Shown here: positions 23,583-34,724 of the stretch, one piece after another
Position numbering within the stretch: the stretch's first letter is position 1
Layout of the letters: each line of letters opens with the position of its first letter
NCBI RefSeq assembly: GCF_027595985.1
Contig: NC_073303.1
Span: 377,501,034 to 377,565,033, forward strand
Length of the DNA: 64,000 nt
From: Sorex araneus
Lineage: Eukaryota; Chordata; Mammalia; Eulipotyphla; Soricidae
Direction: 5' to 3'
Translations under genes and position numbers: made by a program
Notes under the pieces: model-generated
The model's input: the letters and a program-made list of their open reading frames with translations, nothing else
Databases searched by the model: none
Told to the model about the DNA's origin: nothing

Positions 23583-23755
23583 GAGGCCCAGAGCGGTAGT
23601 ACAATGGGTAGATTATTTTCCTTGCAAGTGGCTGACTGGCCACTTTCAATCACCAGCATTGTGTAAGGTCCCCAGACCCTACTAGGAGTGCTCCCTGAGG
23701 GGAGAGCCAGGCAGAAGTAAGCTCTGAGTACAACAAGTTGTGACCCCCCAAATGA
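23583..23755 (+). mobile_element. Old poly(A) SINE
   Basis: Head gcccagagcggtagtacaat, then a worn B box, then a tgtaaggtccccagacccta body and gtgaccccccaaatgaaaaa end. Confidence 0.75.
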
Positions 23756-23984
23756 AAAACTCAATTATATCAGAATTATTGATTATAACCAAGTGTTTAA
23801 TCTAAATCTTCAGGCTTGGGTTAAATCTACTGGAGTACAATGATCAGAAGCTGGAAGAAAATTATCACACAGGAAGTTGGCACACACTTAAAAATGCATG
23901 GGAAGGGAAGGTATCTCACCTCATCTGGGAAGTGATGCTCCTCTGAGCATCAAGGAAGGAAGGTAGCGTCTGGCCATCAACAGT

Positions 23985-24300
23985 TCGCCAATCAGAGTAG
24001 CGTCAACCCAGCCAATGAGAAGCCGCTGCTCACAGGAGTACCGTTTTCCTCCAATGGCACTTCTCTTGTCATTCTCTTCTCACGCACCGGGCCATCCTTC
24101 TTCACTCTATAGAAGGCAGTTTCCTCTCTGGGCTGGGAAGGGTGAGTGTTTCCCAAGAGACCTCTATTTCCAGCCAGCTTTTCTTACTTTTATGAGTAAA
24201 TCCGTTCTGCTGAGCAAGCGGCTGTTGACTATATTTGAGATCAGTAACACAAATCCTGTAACAGACAACCAAGGCTATTGGCTACAGAAGGGTTTTTAGG
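23985..24300 (+). promoter_or_regulatory. CCAAT-box cluster with TATA-like site, possible LTR
   Basis: Three CCAAT motifs sit within 70 bases: cgccaatcag near 23987, cagccaatgag near 24009 and ctccaatggc near 24050. A cactctatagaag TATA-like element follows near 24102. This arrangement is common in retroviral LTR promoters and in some host promoters. I see no gag, pol or env, no matching second copy and no exon, so either reading is open. Confidence 0.3.
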
Positions 24301-26099
24301 AAGAACCCTTTTATTTCCCCAACATTTCTTCACGTTTGAGAAAACTGACATCTGATAAAGTGTGGGGTCCCCATCTCGGATCTATCACAATGGTTGGAAT
24401 TTCAGCATTTGTGCGGGAACAATTGCAGCTTCTTAACCTGACATAAAGCTCCTTACATTTCCTTCAGACCAGCTCAATGACCACCTTTCCCTGTGCAGTG
24501 ACTGTTGGTGCTTTCTATACTAATTGTATTTGCTCAGCTGTCCATATCTCATATATACTCCTTTCTCTCCTGGCTTCATTTATATTTATTGATTGTTGGC
24601 CGCAGATTTTCATGGAATTTGAATAAAGTAAATTTGTGGCTTTAATATGTTCAGTGTGAATGGGTCAGATAGATTAGTTTTAAAAATGTTAAAATGGAAA
24701 ATAAAAGAAAGGGTGAACTGATAACTACTAACCTCCTATTTGAATTTAGGCACACAGATTTATTTTCAGTTTATCAATACAGGGCCAGAACCTTTGAGTT
24801 CATTAGTTGAGGTCTGGTCTCATTTATATGGAGTACGTCACATAGTATTCATTAAGTAATCCCTACTTTCCTTTATTTACTATGAAGCAGGGATCTATGG
24901 AATTGTGAATTCATCTAATTTCATATTCAGAATAAATCTTTAGACATTCCCTCCGATGCTTTAAATTTCTACTCATGCATAAACAGTGATCTTTCCACTT
25001 ATTTTATCAAGTTTTTTTTTTCAGAGGATGTGATGTAACTTAAACAAGGAAATAACCTCTTGATTTGCTGTCACAGTTCATCTCTTTAGCTGAGATCTTG
25101 TACATCATACAATTAAGATAATTAGCTCGGCCACTACATGTGTTTATTTTGTAGAAACAAAACCATCCTCTAGGAAAGCATGTAAATTAACTACTGGAAG
25201 AAATTGAAATCTTCAATCAAGTAAATAGTTGGCTAGCCAGAAATCACAGTGCTCATGGGTTGATAATCAGGGGATGAAAATTAATTTCCCCCTGTTTCCC
25301 TCTAGGTCGGGGGCTGTGATCTCACTGTAGAGAAAGACAGTGACAATGAGAGACAGGAGAAGAGCAAATGCATGGAAACACTCGGGAAAACAGAGTAATT
25401 CACCAAAGTGTCTAAAGCCACCAGCTTAGAACAATCCATTTTTAGTATGATCTTAATTACAATCTCCATTTGAAGATGAAAAGATAAAGTGATTTCTATT
25501 GGGATGGGACAGTTATTGGAAAAAAATAACAATAACAAGAGTTAAGCTGATATGCTGGTTGATATCATTGCCTTCCTTATTGAGAGTTTCTATAGATTTT
25601 AGTTACCTTCTTCCTTTTTCTAGTACAGAAAGGAACTTTCTTGGGAAATCTGGAAATCCCCTTCATAAATGTGAATATCTCTTCCAAAAGCTAACTTCCG
25701 TTCAGTTATTGGTGTTTACTGTTTCTTAATCATAATCAACCTATGACAAACCTTATACAAAGAGGCCTATAGTGCCAATATCTTTATTTTTTTCCATTTT
25801 GAAGCCACAGTCAGCAGTGCTCTGGGGTCTCGCTTGGTGGTACTTGGGGGAAACAGTTACAGCACCTGATGGGATCAGGGTGGGCAGGTGGAGGACACGC
25901 ATTTAAAGGCCTTTACGGTCTCTCTGACCCTGAGGCATGGCTTGGAGTGACATATTCTACTTCCCCTCAATGGCGTGTCCAAGAAACAGAAACAAAAAAT
26001 AATTGAAAAAGGTCACGGGGTTAAATAATAATCCATTAAGAGGACATCTCCATTGACTCCAATTAACTGCTGGCTGGTAATTGCCTGAAAGTCTTTCGG
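24301..26099. other. AT-rich unique DNA
   Basis: No exon or repeat was recognised, except a very worn antisense SINE-like stretch at about 25795-25870 (cagcagtgctctggggtctc). Confidence 0.4.
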
Positions 26100-26340
26100 A
26101 AGAACAAAAGGAGCCCGTGCTCCCAGCTTTGCTGGAATACACACAGGTCCGGGGAGAAATCCAGGCAGGGGCTCTGTGGAAGTGGGTCTTTCCCCGCCCG
26201 GCTGGAAGAACCCCCCTCCCCCCGCCCCCCCTACGTCACTCACATGCCCAGTCAGGCGGGTGGCAGGGCACAGTGGGGAGCTCGCTCTCTCCTCTGGGGG
26301 CTCTCCTCTGCACACAGCGCCCACTGCAAAGGGGTGTGTT
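26100..26340. other. GC-rich unique block with CRE-like site
   Basis: Contains C/G-rich runs (ccccgcccggctggaagaac and a C-rich tract) and a tacgtcactcac motif at about 26232, which includes a CRE/ATF-like TGACGTA on the minus strand. Frames on both strands overlap. No first exon or donor site was recognised. Confidence 0.25.
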
Positions 26341-26639
26341 ATAACACAACGTTAATGCAGCAACGCCGAGCATGAATTTTTAATCTGATTTTGAAACAGG
26401 ATGTCAAGATGTATTTTGCAATTAATATTGCATTTTATTTTGCCCGATCGATATCTGGAGGGGCTGTGATGCCTGAGGGCGAAGCACTTATTCGTGTGTT
26501 CCAGTATCTGACCTGGGTTTGCTTTTCAGCTTTACCCTACTCCCAGGCTGTGGGTCCCAGGGATGATGAGAGAGGGGAGAGTGAGAATTGCCGTAGAATC
26601 ATTTCTTTTTCTTTTTCAAATAACTTTCTGCCTTTTGCT
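26341..26639. other. Unique DNA with a homeodomain-type AT block
   Basis: Positions 26418-26450 contain caattaatattgcattttat, an ATTA-rich block in otherwise mixed DNA. It may be a conserved non-coding element but this is unproven. No exon was recognised. Confidence 0.2.
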
Positions 26640-26812
26640 TTTTTTTGCGCCGTATCCGCTGGTCGTCAGGGCTGACTCGTGTCTCTGTGCTCAGGGCTCT
26701 CCTGCGAGTGCTCAAGGCCCACGTGGGGGGGGAGAGTGTGCAGGGAATGGAACAGGGGCCGTCTGCATGCCAGGCAAGCCCCCTCCCTGCGGTGTCATCT
26801 CTCCGGCCCCAT
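26640..26812 (-). mobile_element. Old poly(A) SINE, antisense
   Basis: Tail and body remnants gactcgtgtctctgtgctca and ctcctgcgagtgctcaaggc, and head complement tgccaggcaagccccctccc followed by tcatctctccggcccca. High divergence. Confidence 0.75.
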
Positions 26813-27323
26813 CAAACACATTTTTGAGAAGAATTTAGCACAAACGTTTAGATGTTCCGTCCACTGGCTAAGATTTAGAATTTAAAATGCAATTATAGAG
26901 CCTGTGTGTCTCAGAACGCTCCCGGGTTCCTGGGAGTCTTTGGGAAACCCACTGGCGCCCCCTGGTGACCTCTCCTGGGTACTACCACAATCCTCTCCAA
27001 GAATCACTTGCTTTCCTACGCCTGAGAAGTCATTTAAGGGAAAGAAGAAAACTATTGCCCCCCCTCCCTCGCTCCCCATAACTGTCACTCATTAAAGAAC
27101 TACCTAAATTATATTTATTCCAGTTATCATTAAAATTATGCTTCTTTCTCTTACGAATTCTGAATCTCCAGTAAATGTGACAGATATTTGCTTTGGGTTG
27201 CAGAAGTTTAATCCTTTTCGACGTCAAGCGAATCTTGAGATAAAAGTCAGGGAGCATATGGACTCTCTGTCTCTGTGCTTGGCTCACACTTGGCAGTGCT
27301 CAGGGCTTCCCTCTGGCTGGGCG
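26813..27323. other. Unique DNA plus SINE remnant
   Basis: Nothing recognised to 27250. 27255-27323 contains a worn antisense SINE piece (cacacttggcagtgctcagg) that supplied the target site for the next L1. Confidence 0.4.
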
Positions 27324-27337
27324 TCTCTGGGCACTTT

Positions 27338-27563
27338 GTTTTTGGTTTGTTGGTTTGTTTGTTTGTTCTTTAAGAAGTTTTATTGAGTGAGGTGCAGTCA
27401 CAAACTTGCATGATTGCATTTCTGTCATGCAACGCTCGAGCACCCATCCCTCCACCAGTGCACACTTTTCAAAACCATAATTCCCAAGTGTCTCACCTGC
27501 CACCCCCACTGCACCCCGCCCCCTGCCTCTGTGGCAGGTACCATCTTTCTTGCTCTCTCTCTC

Positions 27564-27604
<41 letters not shown>

Positions 27605-27622
27605 CCTCTCTCTCTCTCTCTG

Positions 27623-27664
<42 letters not shown>

Positions 27665-27795
27665 GTTTAGGGCTTTATGGTTTGCAATACAGATGCTAAG
27701 AGGTCACGTGTCTATGCCCTTTGCCTACCTTCAGCACACATCTCCACCCTGGACGATCCTCCAACCGTCATTGACTCAGTGGCTCCTTCTCCATT
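27338..27795 (-). mobile_element. L1 3' end, antisense, first of two at one site
   Basis: On the minus strand it ends ctcactcaataaaacttct (poly(A) signal) and carries gcactggtggagggatgggt and a long GA tract (27540-27665 as CT). It is flanked by exact 14-base duplicates tctctgggcacttt at 27324-27337 and 27796-27809. Confidence 0.9.
27545..27665. repeat. (CT)n tract inside L1
   Basis: About 120 bases of CT with TCCC and TGTC interruptions. It is the sense GA tract of the L1 3' UTR. Confidence 0.93.
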
Positions 27796-27809
27796 TCTCT
27801 GGGCACTTT

Positions 27810-27978
27810 TTCTTTTTTTATTTTATTGAATCACCGTGAGATAGTTACAAGCTTTCATATTTGAGTTACAATCACACAACGATCGAACACCCATCCCTCC
27901 ACCAGTGCACATTCCCCACCCCCAGTATCCCTGGTATACCCCCCTTCCCACCCTCCCCCTGCCTCCATGGCAGACAAT
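27810..27978 (-). mobile_element. Short L1 3' end, antisense, second at the same site
   Basis: Sense end gtgattcaataaaataaaa, then upstream gcactggtggagggatgggt and a G-rich tract. Only about 169 bases. Its left flank is the 14-mer at 27796-27809 and its right flank is the near-identical tctccgggcacctt at 27979-27992. Confidence 0.88.
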
Positions 27979-27992
27979 TCTCCGGGCACCTT

Positions 27993-28696
27993 GAACTGGA
28001 CAGGATGCACTGTGAGGCCAGGAGCCTCCCTTCGTTTGTGGTCAGGCCAAAGATGACCGTTATGTGCCCGAGCCCATGCAGAGAGAAAGGGCATGGCCAG
28101 CCACATTCCACAGTGACTGCAGGATGGGTGGGGGTGAGTTTTAGCAGCCTCAGACCCCCTGCTTTCCGTCTTCCTGCCCCAGGGATGCACTGTGTGCTAT
28201 GTGTGGGGGTGAGGGGTGGGGGCCAATACAGAGGCATCAGGCCCTGGCACAGAGCCCCTGGGGTGCTCAGAGTGCTCCGGAGAGGGAGTGTAGTGAGAGG
28301 AGAGTGTGTGCAGCTTCGCTGGGTTGGGCGGGAGGGACTCCTCCTCCCCTGCGTGACCTCCTGCAAGGGGCCCCTTTGCACGGCCGAGGAAAGAGGTTTC
28401 TACTCCAGCTTGAACGCTGCAGAGTTGGTGGGTCTCCACGTGGGAAGGTTCAATCCCCAAAGGGCTGAGCTGGGCCGGGTGCGAGCCCGGAGGTCACGCG
28501 GGGGAGGAGGAGGCCCTGGCGCGAGTGACAGCCCAGTGTGCCCCTCTGCCCTGGCCCTCTGAGGGAGGTGCGGCTGAGTCAGCTGACTGTCCACAGACTC
28601 CCGCTCCCGGGGTGCCAGCCCGCCCGGCTGTCTCGGGTCCTCGGGGTGAATCTCGGTCCACTGTCAATGCCATGGCCAGCAGGCCGGCCCGGGGCT
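27993..28696. other. GC-rich unique DNA
   Basis: Long frames exist on both strands (for example 27861-28562 plus and 27872-28381 minus), but they overlap, start inside an L1 and have no recognisable domain. High GC lowers the stop-codon density and explains them. No splice-site pair was judged convincing. Confidence 0.35.
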
Positions 28697-28709
28697 CGTC
28701 GGCCTTTTT

Positions 28710-28880
28710 TTTTTTGCTTTTTGGGTCACACCCAGCGATGCTCAGGGTTACTCCTGGCTTTGCACTCAGGAATTACTCCTGGCGGTGCTTGGGGGACCAT
28801 ATGGGATGCCGGGGATCGAACCCGGGTCGGCCGGGGGCAAGGCAAACATGCTACCCGCTGTGCTATCGCTCCGACCCCAC
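28710..28880 (-). mobile_element. Poly(A) SINE, antisense, with TSD
   Basis: T tail, ctttttgggtcacacccagc, body, gatcgaacccgggtcggccg and ctatcgctccgacccc. Exact 13-base TSD cgtcggccttttt at 28697-28709 and 28881-28893. A young-looking copy. The long frame 28525-29433 runs through it and is an artefact. Confidence 0.95.
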
Positions 28881-28893
28881 CGTCGGCCTTTTT

Positions 28894-29248
28894 GTTCCAT
28901 ACTTTGTGCCTGATTGTTTTTGGCTTCTGATGAAGGTGCATAAGCCGCAGTTACAGTGCATGCGTCTCAGGCCTAAAACTCTCCCCCTCCAACGCCAGTG
29001 TCCTCAGGACACCCCTCGCCCCGCCTCCAGCTGCCCCCTGATCAAGAAAGGCCTTGGGATAGTTCATGGGCCTTCACGGGCCCCAGGCTGGGCTCTCTGC
29101 TGGCAGCTCAGGGAAGGGAGTCCTGGATACGGCAGGGAGCACTCTGACAGGGTCCGGGACCCGTGTGGTGGCAGGAATGGAACCCCCACTTCCCATGCAG
29201 AGCTCAGCTCCAGCCCAGCTGTCAGCCATTGGCCAGAGAGCAGCCCCC
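28894..29248. other. Unique DNA, nothing recognised
   Basis: GC-mixed, with no motif-bearing frame. Confidence 0.3.

Positions 29249-29313
<65 letters not shown>
29249..29313. repeat. (CA)n microsatellite
   Basis: About 64 bases of uninterrupted CA. Confidence 0.97.
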
Positions 29314-29315
<2 letters not shown>

Positions 29316-30844
29316 TCTCAGGAGCACTGTTGGTCCTTACCTGAGTAAGGATCTCACCAAGTACCAAAGCTTTTCAAGCCTACTGATTTTTACTTTTCAA
29401 TTTTGGAGATGTATAAATGCATTTCTCTTTTAATTTTTATACATGTATCCACCACAATTTACACCGCTGTGGATAACAGTTTCAGACGCTCAGTGTTCCA
29501 AGCCAACTGCTTTTCACCTGACTTTTATTTACCAGATTCTTTCATCACAATATCTACAATGATGTCCTTTTGCATAAAAAGAGAATTAACGTTCCAGAGG
29601 GGCAGAGAGCACCTTTATTGCTGCTGATCACAGTCGTGTGGTCTAGAAACTGAGAGAACCTTGTCCTGGCACCAGTGTTTTAGTTTCATTGACGACAGAG
29701 CCAGTGCCTAGACCACCGTCCACCTCCCAAATTTAGAAATAACTTTAGAGAACAAAATTCAGAAAATACCTTTTTAATTTTTCTTTTCTTTCTTTCTTTG
29801 CCTAATTTGCAAGGACAGAGTGTGTCATCCGCGCCCATTGCCTAGGCAGAGAATTTGAACACATTTTGTACAACCATGGACACAAATCTGCCGACACTCT
29901 CCTAGAACTGCAGTGTGGGCCGGTGTGGCCCAGGGAAGGCCGCTGGCCCCTGCGCAGGCGCACACAGCCCCCGTTCCCAGGACCCCAGCCGGGAGGGGGC
30001 GTCATGGAATTTTCCACAGGAGTTGGCAGCAGCTTGTGGTTGTTTCTGAGCACACTCTGCCCCTGGTACCAGGGCGTATAACTGAAACCAAGGAGATGCC
30101 GCATCAGGAGCCTTCAACCAGGTCTGGGCATGGAGCCCAAACTGTGTTGTACATTTGATTTTTTATCATCTGCCTTTTGTGCTTGTTGATCGCTTCCAAA
30201 GTACGCCCCAAAGTTCCAACCCTCCAAAGTCTAAGCGTTGGGTCTCCCATCTCTGAAGTTGGATGCCCAAGGCCGAGGCTGGGTGCTCCCGAGTCCCCCT
30301 AGCATGGCCAGGCCACAAGCTGCCTGGTCATTAGCTGCGTTTACCTCCGCACACAGTGAAGGGACCCAAGCAGGTAACTAACTAGTCAGCAAGACACTGG
30401 GAGCCAGCAAGCTCTGCGCCTCAAAAATTCTTGATCTATTTGGTTTGTTTTCCCTTTCCTGAAACGACTCAGTTTGACAGCCACTCAGAGTCAAAGAGAG
30501 TCAGCGTTAGAGCTCAAAGACAGGACTTGCAGGAAGAGAACAAAACCCGAACGCGTGCAGTTGGTCCTCTCCTGAAGGGACCCCTCCCTGCCTTCAAAGC
30601 AAATCTGTTTGGGGATGTTTTAGGCGACATCGAAAATAGCTCCCGTTGCTGTACAAATCATCCTATTAAGTAGCTTACTCTCGCTTCCTAATACCAAATT
30701 TCGGTGGCTAAAATGTGCACTTAGTTTTCAGTAGTTGGACAGAAGTAAATGAACATAATTGTACTCCCAGAGCACATTGGCGTGTTCTGTCAAAAGGAAA
30801 AGTAGGCCCATTTTTCCAATTCCACTGCTTTTGCAGGGGAAGAG
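29314..30844. other. Unique DNA, with an NRF1-like site
   Basis: 29930-30010 is GC-rich and holds tgcgcaggcgca at 29951-29962, which fits the NRF1 binding consensus. No first exon or CpG island is clear around it. The remainder is featureless to me. Confidence 0.3.
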
Positions 30845-30998
30845 GCAGTTGGGTCACGCCTGGGAGTGCTCAGGCCTTCTTCTGGGCTCTGCATGCAGGG
30901 ATCTCTCCTGGCAGTGCTCAGGGAGCCATAGGGGATGCCAGAGGTAGAGCCTTGGTCACCCATCTGCAAGGCAAATGCACTGTCTCTCTAGTCCCTAT
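30845..30998 (-). mobile_element. Old poly(A) SINE, antisense
   Basis: gttgggtcacgcctgggagt, ctctgcatgcagggatctct and head remnant tgtctctctagtcccta. Moderately diverged. Confidence 0.8.
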
Positions 30999-31289
30999 TA
31001 ATTTCTAATTGTTGAGATAGAAGAGTCAGTTATACATCAAGGATACCGAGCCTTTGTTTGATACACACTTCTGATGTCAAATTTTTCCCCACTTTGTATC
31101 TTATCTTTTTTCTTTTTTCTTCATAATGTACGTTTGTGCATAAAGGCCTAAATTTTTCTTTCCTCCTAGAATTTAAGGAATGTTATAAAGACTAACTTAA
31201 AAAAAATATCCTCTTGAAGATACTGGTTGTGATGAAGACTGTCTTTCTAAAGACAGAATACACATTGTTTTAGGATTTTGGGGTTGAAC

Positions 31290-31445
31290 ATATATGGTAA
31301 TGTTCCAGGGCTAGCCCTATGGGGTCCTTTGGGACATGGGGGGTCACTTCAGGTGTTTCTTAGGGGACCAAGCACTGCCAGGGATGAAAATCAGGATTTC
31401 CATATGCAAAGCCTGTGTCCCAGTTCTTTGATTGCTATCCCTAAA
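31290..31445 (-). mobile_element. Old poly(A) SINE, antisense
   Basis: Worn body (tgttccagggctagccctat, ttaggggaccaagcactgcc) and head complement gattgctatccctaa. Confidence 0.55.
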
Positions 31446-31627
31446 GATGGAGAATTTTGGAGAAACTTGAATTTTCTCACTCAAAGTTACCATTATACAT
31501 GATTATTTTCAAATATCTTGCCCCACATCAAAATTTATATTAATATGTAATTTAGTAAACTTTAAAGTAAATAATTTTTTAAAAAACCCTCAGTAAAATA
31601 TTCTAATTCTATTCAGTGTGTTTTCTT

Positions 31628-31817
31628 TCTTTTCTTTTTTTTTTTTTTTTTTTTGCTTTTTGGGTCACACCCAGCGATGCTCAGGGGTTACTCCTGGCTT
31701 TGCACTCAGGAATTACTCCTGGCGGTGCTTGGGGGACCATATGGGATGCCGGGGATCGAACCCGGGTCGGCCGCGTGCAAGGCAAACGCCCTACCCGCTG
31801 TGCTATTGCTCCAGCCC
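31628..31817 (-). mobile_element. Poly(A) SINE, antisense, with 19-base TSD
   Basis: Long T run, ctttttgggtcacacccagc, intact body and head ending ctattgctccagcccc. Flanks 31609-31627 and 31818-31836 are identical except for one base (ctattcagtgtgttttctt). It matches the family pattern closely, so it is one of the youngest copies here. Confidence 0.96.
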
Positions 31818-31849
31818 CTATTCAGTATGTTTTCTTAATCTCAGTCTCT

Positions 31850-32020
31850 TTCTGTCTCTCTCTGTCTTTCTCTGTGTCTGTGTCTGTGTCTGTCTGTCTC
31901 TCTCCCTCTGTCTCTCTCTCCTCTCACCTCCCTACCTCTTCCTTTCCCTCCTCTCCCCTCCCCCGCCCTCCCCTACCCACCTCTTCTCTCCTCTCCTCCC
32001 CCCTCTCCTCCCCTCTCCAT
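31850..32020. repeat. CT-rich simple repeat
   Basis: TCTC/TCTG units grading into CTCCC units. It may be the relic of another L1 GA tract, but no L1 tail is seen next to it. Confidence 0.85.
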
Positions 32021-32119
32021 TTTCTTGCTGTCTTGGTTTCACATGTGCCTCAAAGTCAAGTACCTAAAGACCAAATTAACCAGGTCCCTTTGTCTTTGCT
32101 TTCCCAACTATTTTCTTTT

Positions 32120-32268
32120 CGGGGGAGGGTTGTTGTTGGGGACACCTGGTGTCAGACTTCCCTGCTGGTCTGCGCGCAGGCGGCACCCTTGGTGTGCCGG
32201 GGATGAGCCAGGTTGCCTGTGCGCGAGGCAGGCGCCCTGCTCACTGCACTGTCTCTCCAGCCCCGCAT
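32120..32268 (-). mobile_element. Old poly(A) SINE, antisense
   Basis: B-box complement region gatgagccaggttgcctgtg and head ctgtctctccagccccg are clear. The body is worn. Confidence 0.7.
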
Positions 32269-33019
32269 CCATCTTCTTTGTTTTTAATTTTCTGAGCTTT
32301 TAGGAAGAATCCACACAAGATTTTGTCGTAGTTCCCATGACAAGATATCCTAAAGGGAAGATGACATTAAAGCAGACACTAATTATGCTGTCATAACTAG
32401 GAATAATTATACATGTTGATTTGATTTTGGTGAAAATGCTTTTAACAGAGCCCACTCTAGAAGTACTCACAACTTATTTATAAAAGTTAATAGGCAACAG
32501 GATCATAAGGTGTATACACATGCCCATACAGAAACACACACACAAGCCCTGTCACTCCCAGGATACCCCAGAAAGCCCACAGTGTGACAGGAGCACGGCA
32601 CTCACCCGGTGTTTGCAACAGCATGAAAACATTCCTAGACTGACTCACAAATAAATCTGAGAAGAGAGCAGCTAGCTGCAGAGACGCTACCCAACCCCAA
32701 AGGCAACATCCAGTTAAAAAATTGCACCACCCTATTTAAAGTTTTAGAATTCCTGGAGTGACATTTCATACTCTATACCCTGATGTACCACACCACATTA
32801 GTACACCACAATATATATATCATATATATATATGATTTTCAATTGAGATTCATTGCCTTCTACATATGTATGTAAGCACACAAGGCTCAACCTGTAACAT
32901 GTTAATAATCTCTTATACAAGGGTTTAATGGCTCCAAGTTGAGATACTACAATCTTCACACACTTTCCTCTAAGGAAATTTTTTTGGATAATTTTTAACA
33001 GATTATTCATAACAATCAA
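32269..33019. other. Unique AT-rich DNA
   Basis: No exon or repeat recognised, apart from a short TATATA run near 32812-32835. Confidence 0.35.
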
Positions 33020-33190
33020 TACAAAATAAAATATTTAGGTCCTGCTTTGGGGGTAGGCTTAGGGATGTTAGTAGAAAATTTTGAAATATAGGGGTAGGAA
33101 GGTGTAATGGTGGTGGGAGTGGTGTTGGAATTGTGAATGCAATAAATTATTGTGAATAACTTTATAAAAATAAAATTAAATTTAAAAAAA
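33020..33190 (+). mobile_element. Worn L1 3' end
   Basis: Has the late 3' UTR order (ggtggtgggagtggtgttgg, attgtgaataactttataaa, AATAAAA-like signal, A-rich tail) seen in the other L1 tails. Highly diverged and lacking the GA tract. Confidence 0.45.
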
Positions 33191-33837
33191 AGAAAAACAG
33201 TCCTAGACTTCACCAACACTGTTTCTTCCCTTGAAAACCCTCAATCTTTGAAATAACTGGGAGAAAAAAAAAGTTAGTTGGCAGGCAGGGAGGGAGATCT
33301 CTCTTTATGGGCAAATGTCACTGTGTATTAACTGTTGGCTTCAAAACTGTGTTTGAAGCCATGCCCCAAATCGATTTTACAGTGTACTAAAGGAAGCATG
33401 CCTTGACCTATTAGTGCATTTCTAAAATGAAATTTTGTTAGGTTCCCACGCTGAAGGGCCATAGAGAAGCAGAAGAGTGTATCAGGTGAGGATGAGACAC
33501 GGAACCAGAAGAGGGCGTCAGGTGAGGCTCAAGGGGTGAGGCTCGTGCCCCTCCGGGCACCATGCCCTACTATGCAGATCATTGTTATCACACAGAGACT
33601 CGCAGTTGTCTAGACTGTCAATGGCTTATGAAAACAAAGAAAGCGAAATCCCTTTCCAGATTCCATTAAGTTAAATGTTTCTAAATTGAATTTCTATGTG
33701 TTGTCTTTACTCTTGTTTGTTTTTTGTTTATATTTGTGGAAGCTCTTCTGAGAAGTTTGTATGATCCTGGTCCAACCTCCTTGGATTCATCTCTTTTTCT
33801 GTTTTTTGATGCGTCATATCTCCAAACTCTGACATAC
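33191..33837. other. Unique DNA, nothing recognised
   Basis: No repeat or exon recognised. Confidence 0.35.
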
Positions 33838-33862
33838 TCTCTCTCTCAGTCTCTCAGTCTCT

Positions 33863-33894
<32 letters not shown>

Positions 33895-33950
33895 CCCTCT
33901 CTCTCCCCCCATCTCTGTCTCTGTCTCTACCTCTCCTCTCTGCTCCTAAT
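33838..33950. repeat. (CT)n simple repeat
   Basis: CTCTCAGT units, then pure CT, then CTCCCC-type interruptions. Confidence 0.9.
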
Positions 33951-34724
33951 TTGTTTGTGCTCCATTTATCTACCCCAGTGGGATTTCTCTATCCCTACAC
34001 ATCACAAAGTGTTGCTCTTTTTACAATTTGAGCTTGCTTCACAATTTTAACAATTAGTTTAAAAGTTTATAGCAGGTAATCTTGAGAGGGGACTCAATCT
34101 TTTACTATAAAATATAATAATTCAAAGTTGACTTTGATATTTTTATTGCCAAAGTGACACATAGGTCAATAGAGCATTTTTTTTACTCTTCTCTGACAAG
34201 AAATGTGGCTTATTAAGCATATATTCGCACTCTAAATCCCTGGGATTGAACTACAGAACAAACACCTGAAAGGTCTTACACACGGTGTATGATCTTTCAA
34301 TGCCAAGATCTTGTCTACTTTTAACTCAAGATAAGACTTCTTTGTTGACTAGTGGATATTTTGTGACTTACCAGAAAACAGACCTTTGTTTTGTACTTAA
34401 TTTACCATAACATTGAAGATTTAAGAATTCCTTACAACTGTGGTACTGTCTTGTATGATTATTTGAAACTTTTCTTGTCATTTTGATTGAGTATTATTTC
34501 CCAGAAACAAAGGATTCTTTCTCACACACTGTGCAATATCCTCTGGCAATTCTTAACTTAGGTTCTCTCTAAACAGTCTATTTGATGCAGCAGACGTGGA
34601 AACATGGTTTTTTTTAAAAAATGTTGAAAATTGCAAACACACAAAGACACCTTATGACGAAAGAAATGTTAGAAAAATGTCTGTATTTATTTCATAATTT
34701 TTGTTTGTATCTGCTATTTTATTT
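33951..34724. other. AT-rich unique DNA
   Basis: Nothing recognised. Confidence 0.35.

Noticed and set aside
27861-28562. 233-codon plus frame and 169-codon minus shadow
   Set aside because: Begins inside an L1 tail; GC-rich DNA has few stops; no motif and both strands are open.
28525-29433. 302-codon frame, the longest in the window
   Set aside because: It runs through GC-rich DNA, a whole SINE and a (CA)n tract with no domain; a repeat-assembled artefact.
31616-32206. 196-codon frame
   Set aside because: Starts in a SINE poly(T) tail and crosses the SINE and a CT repeat.
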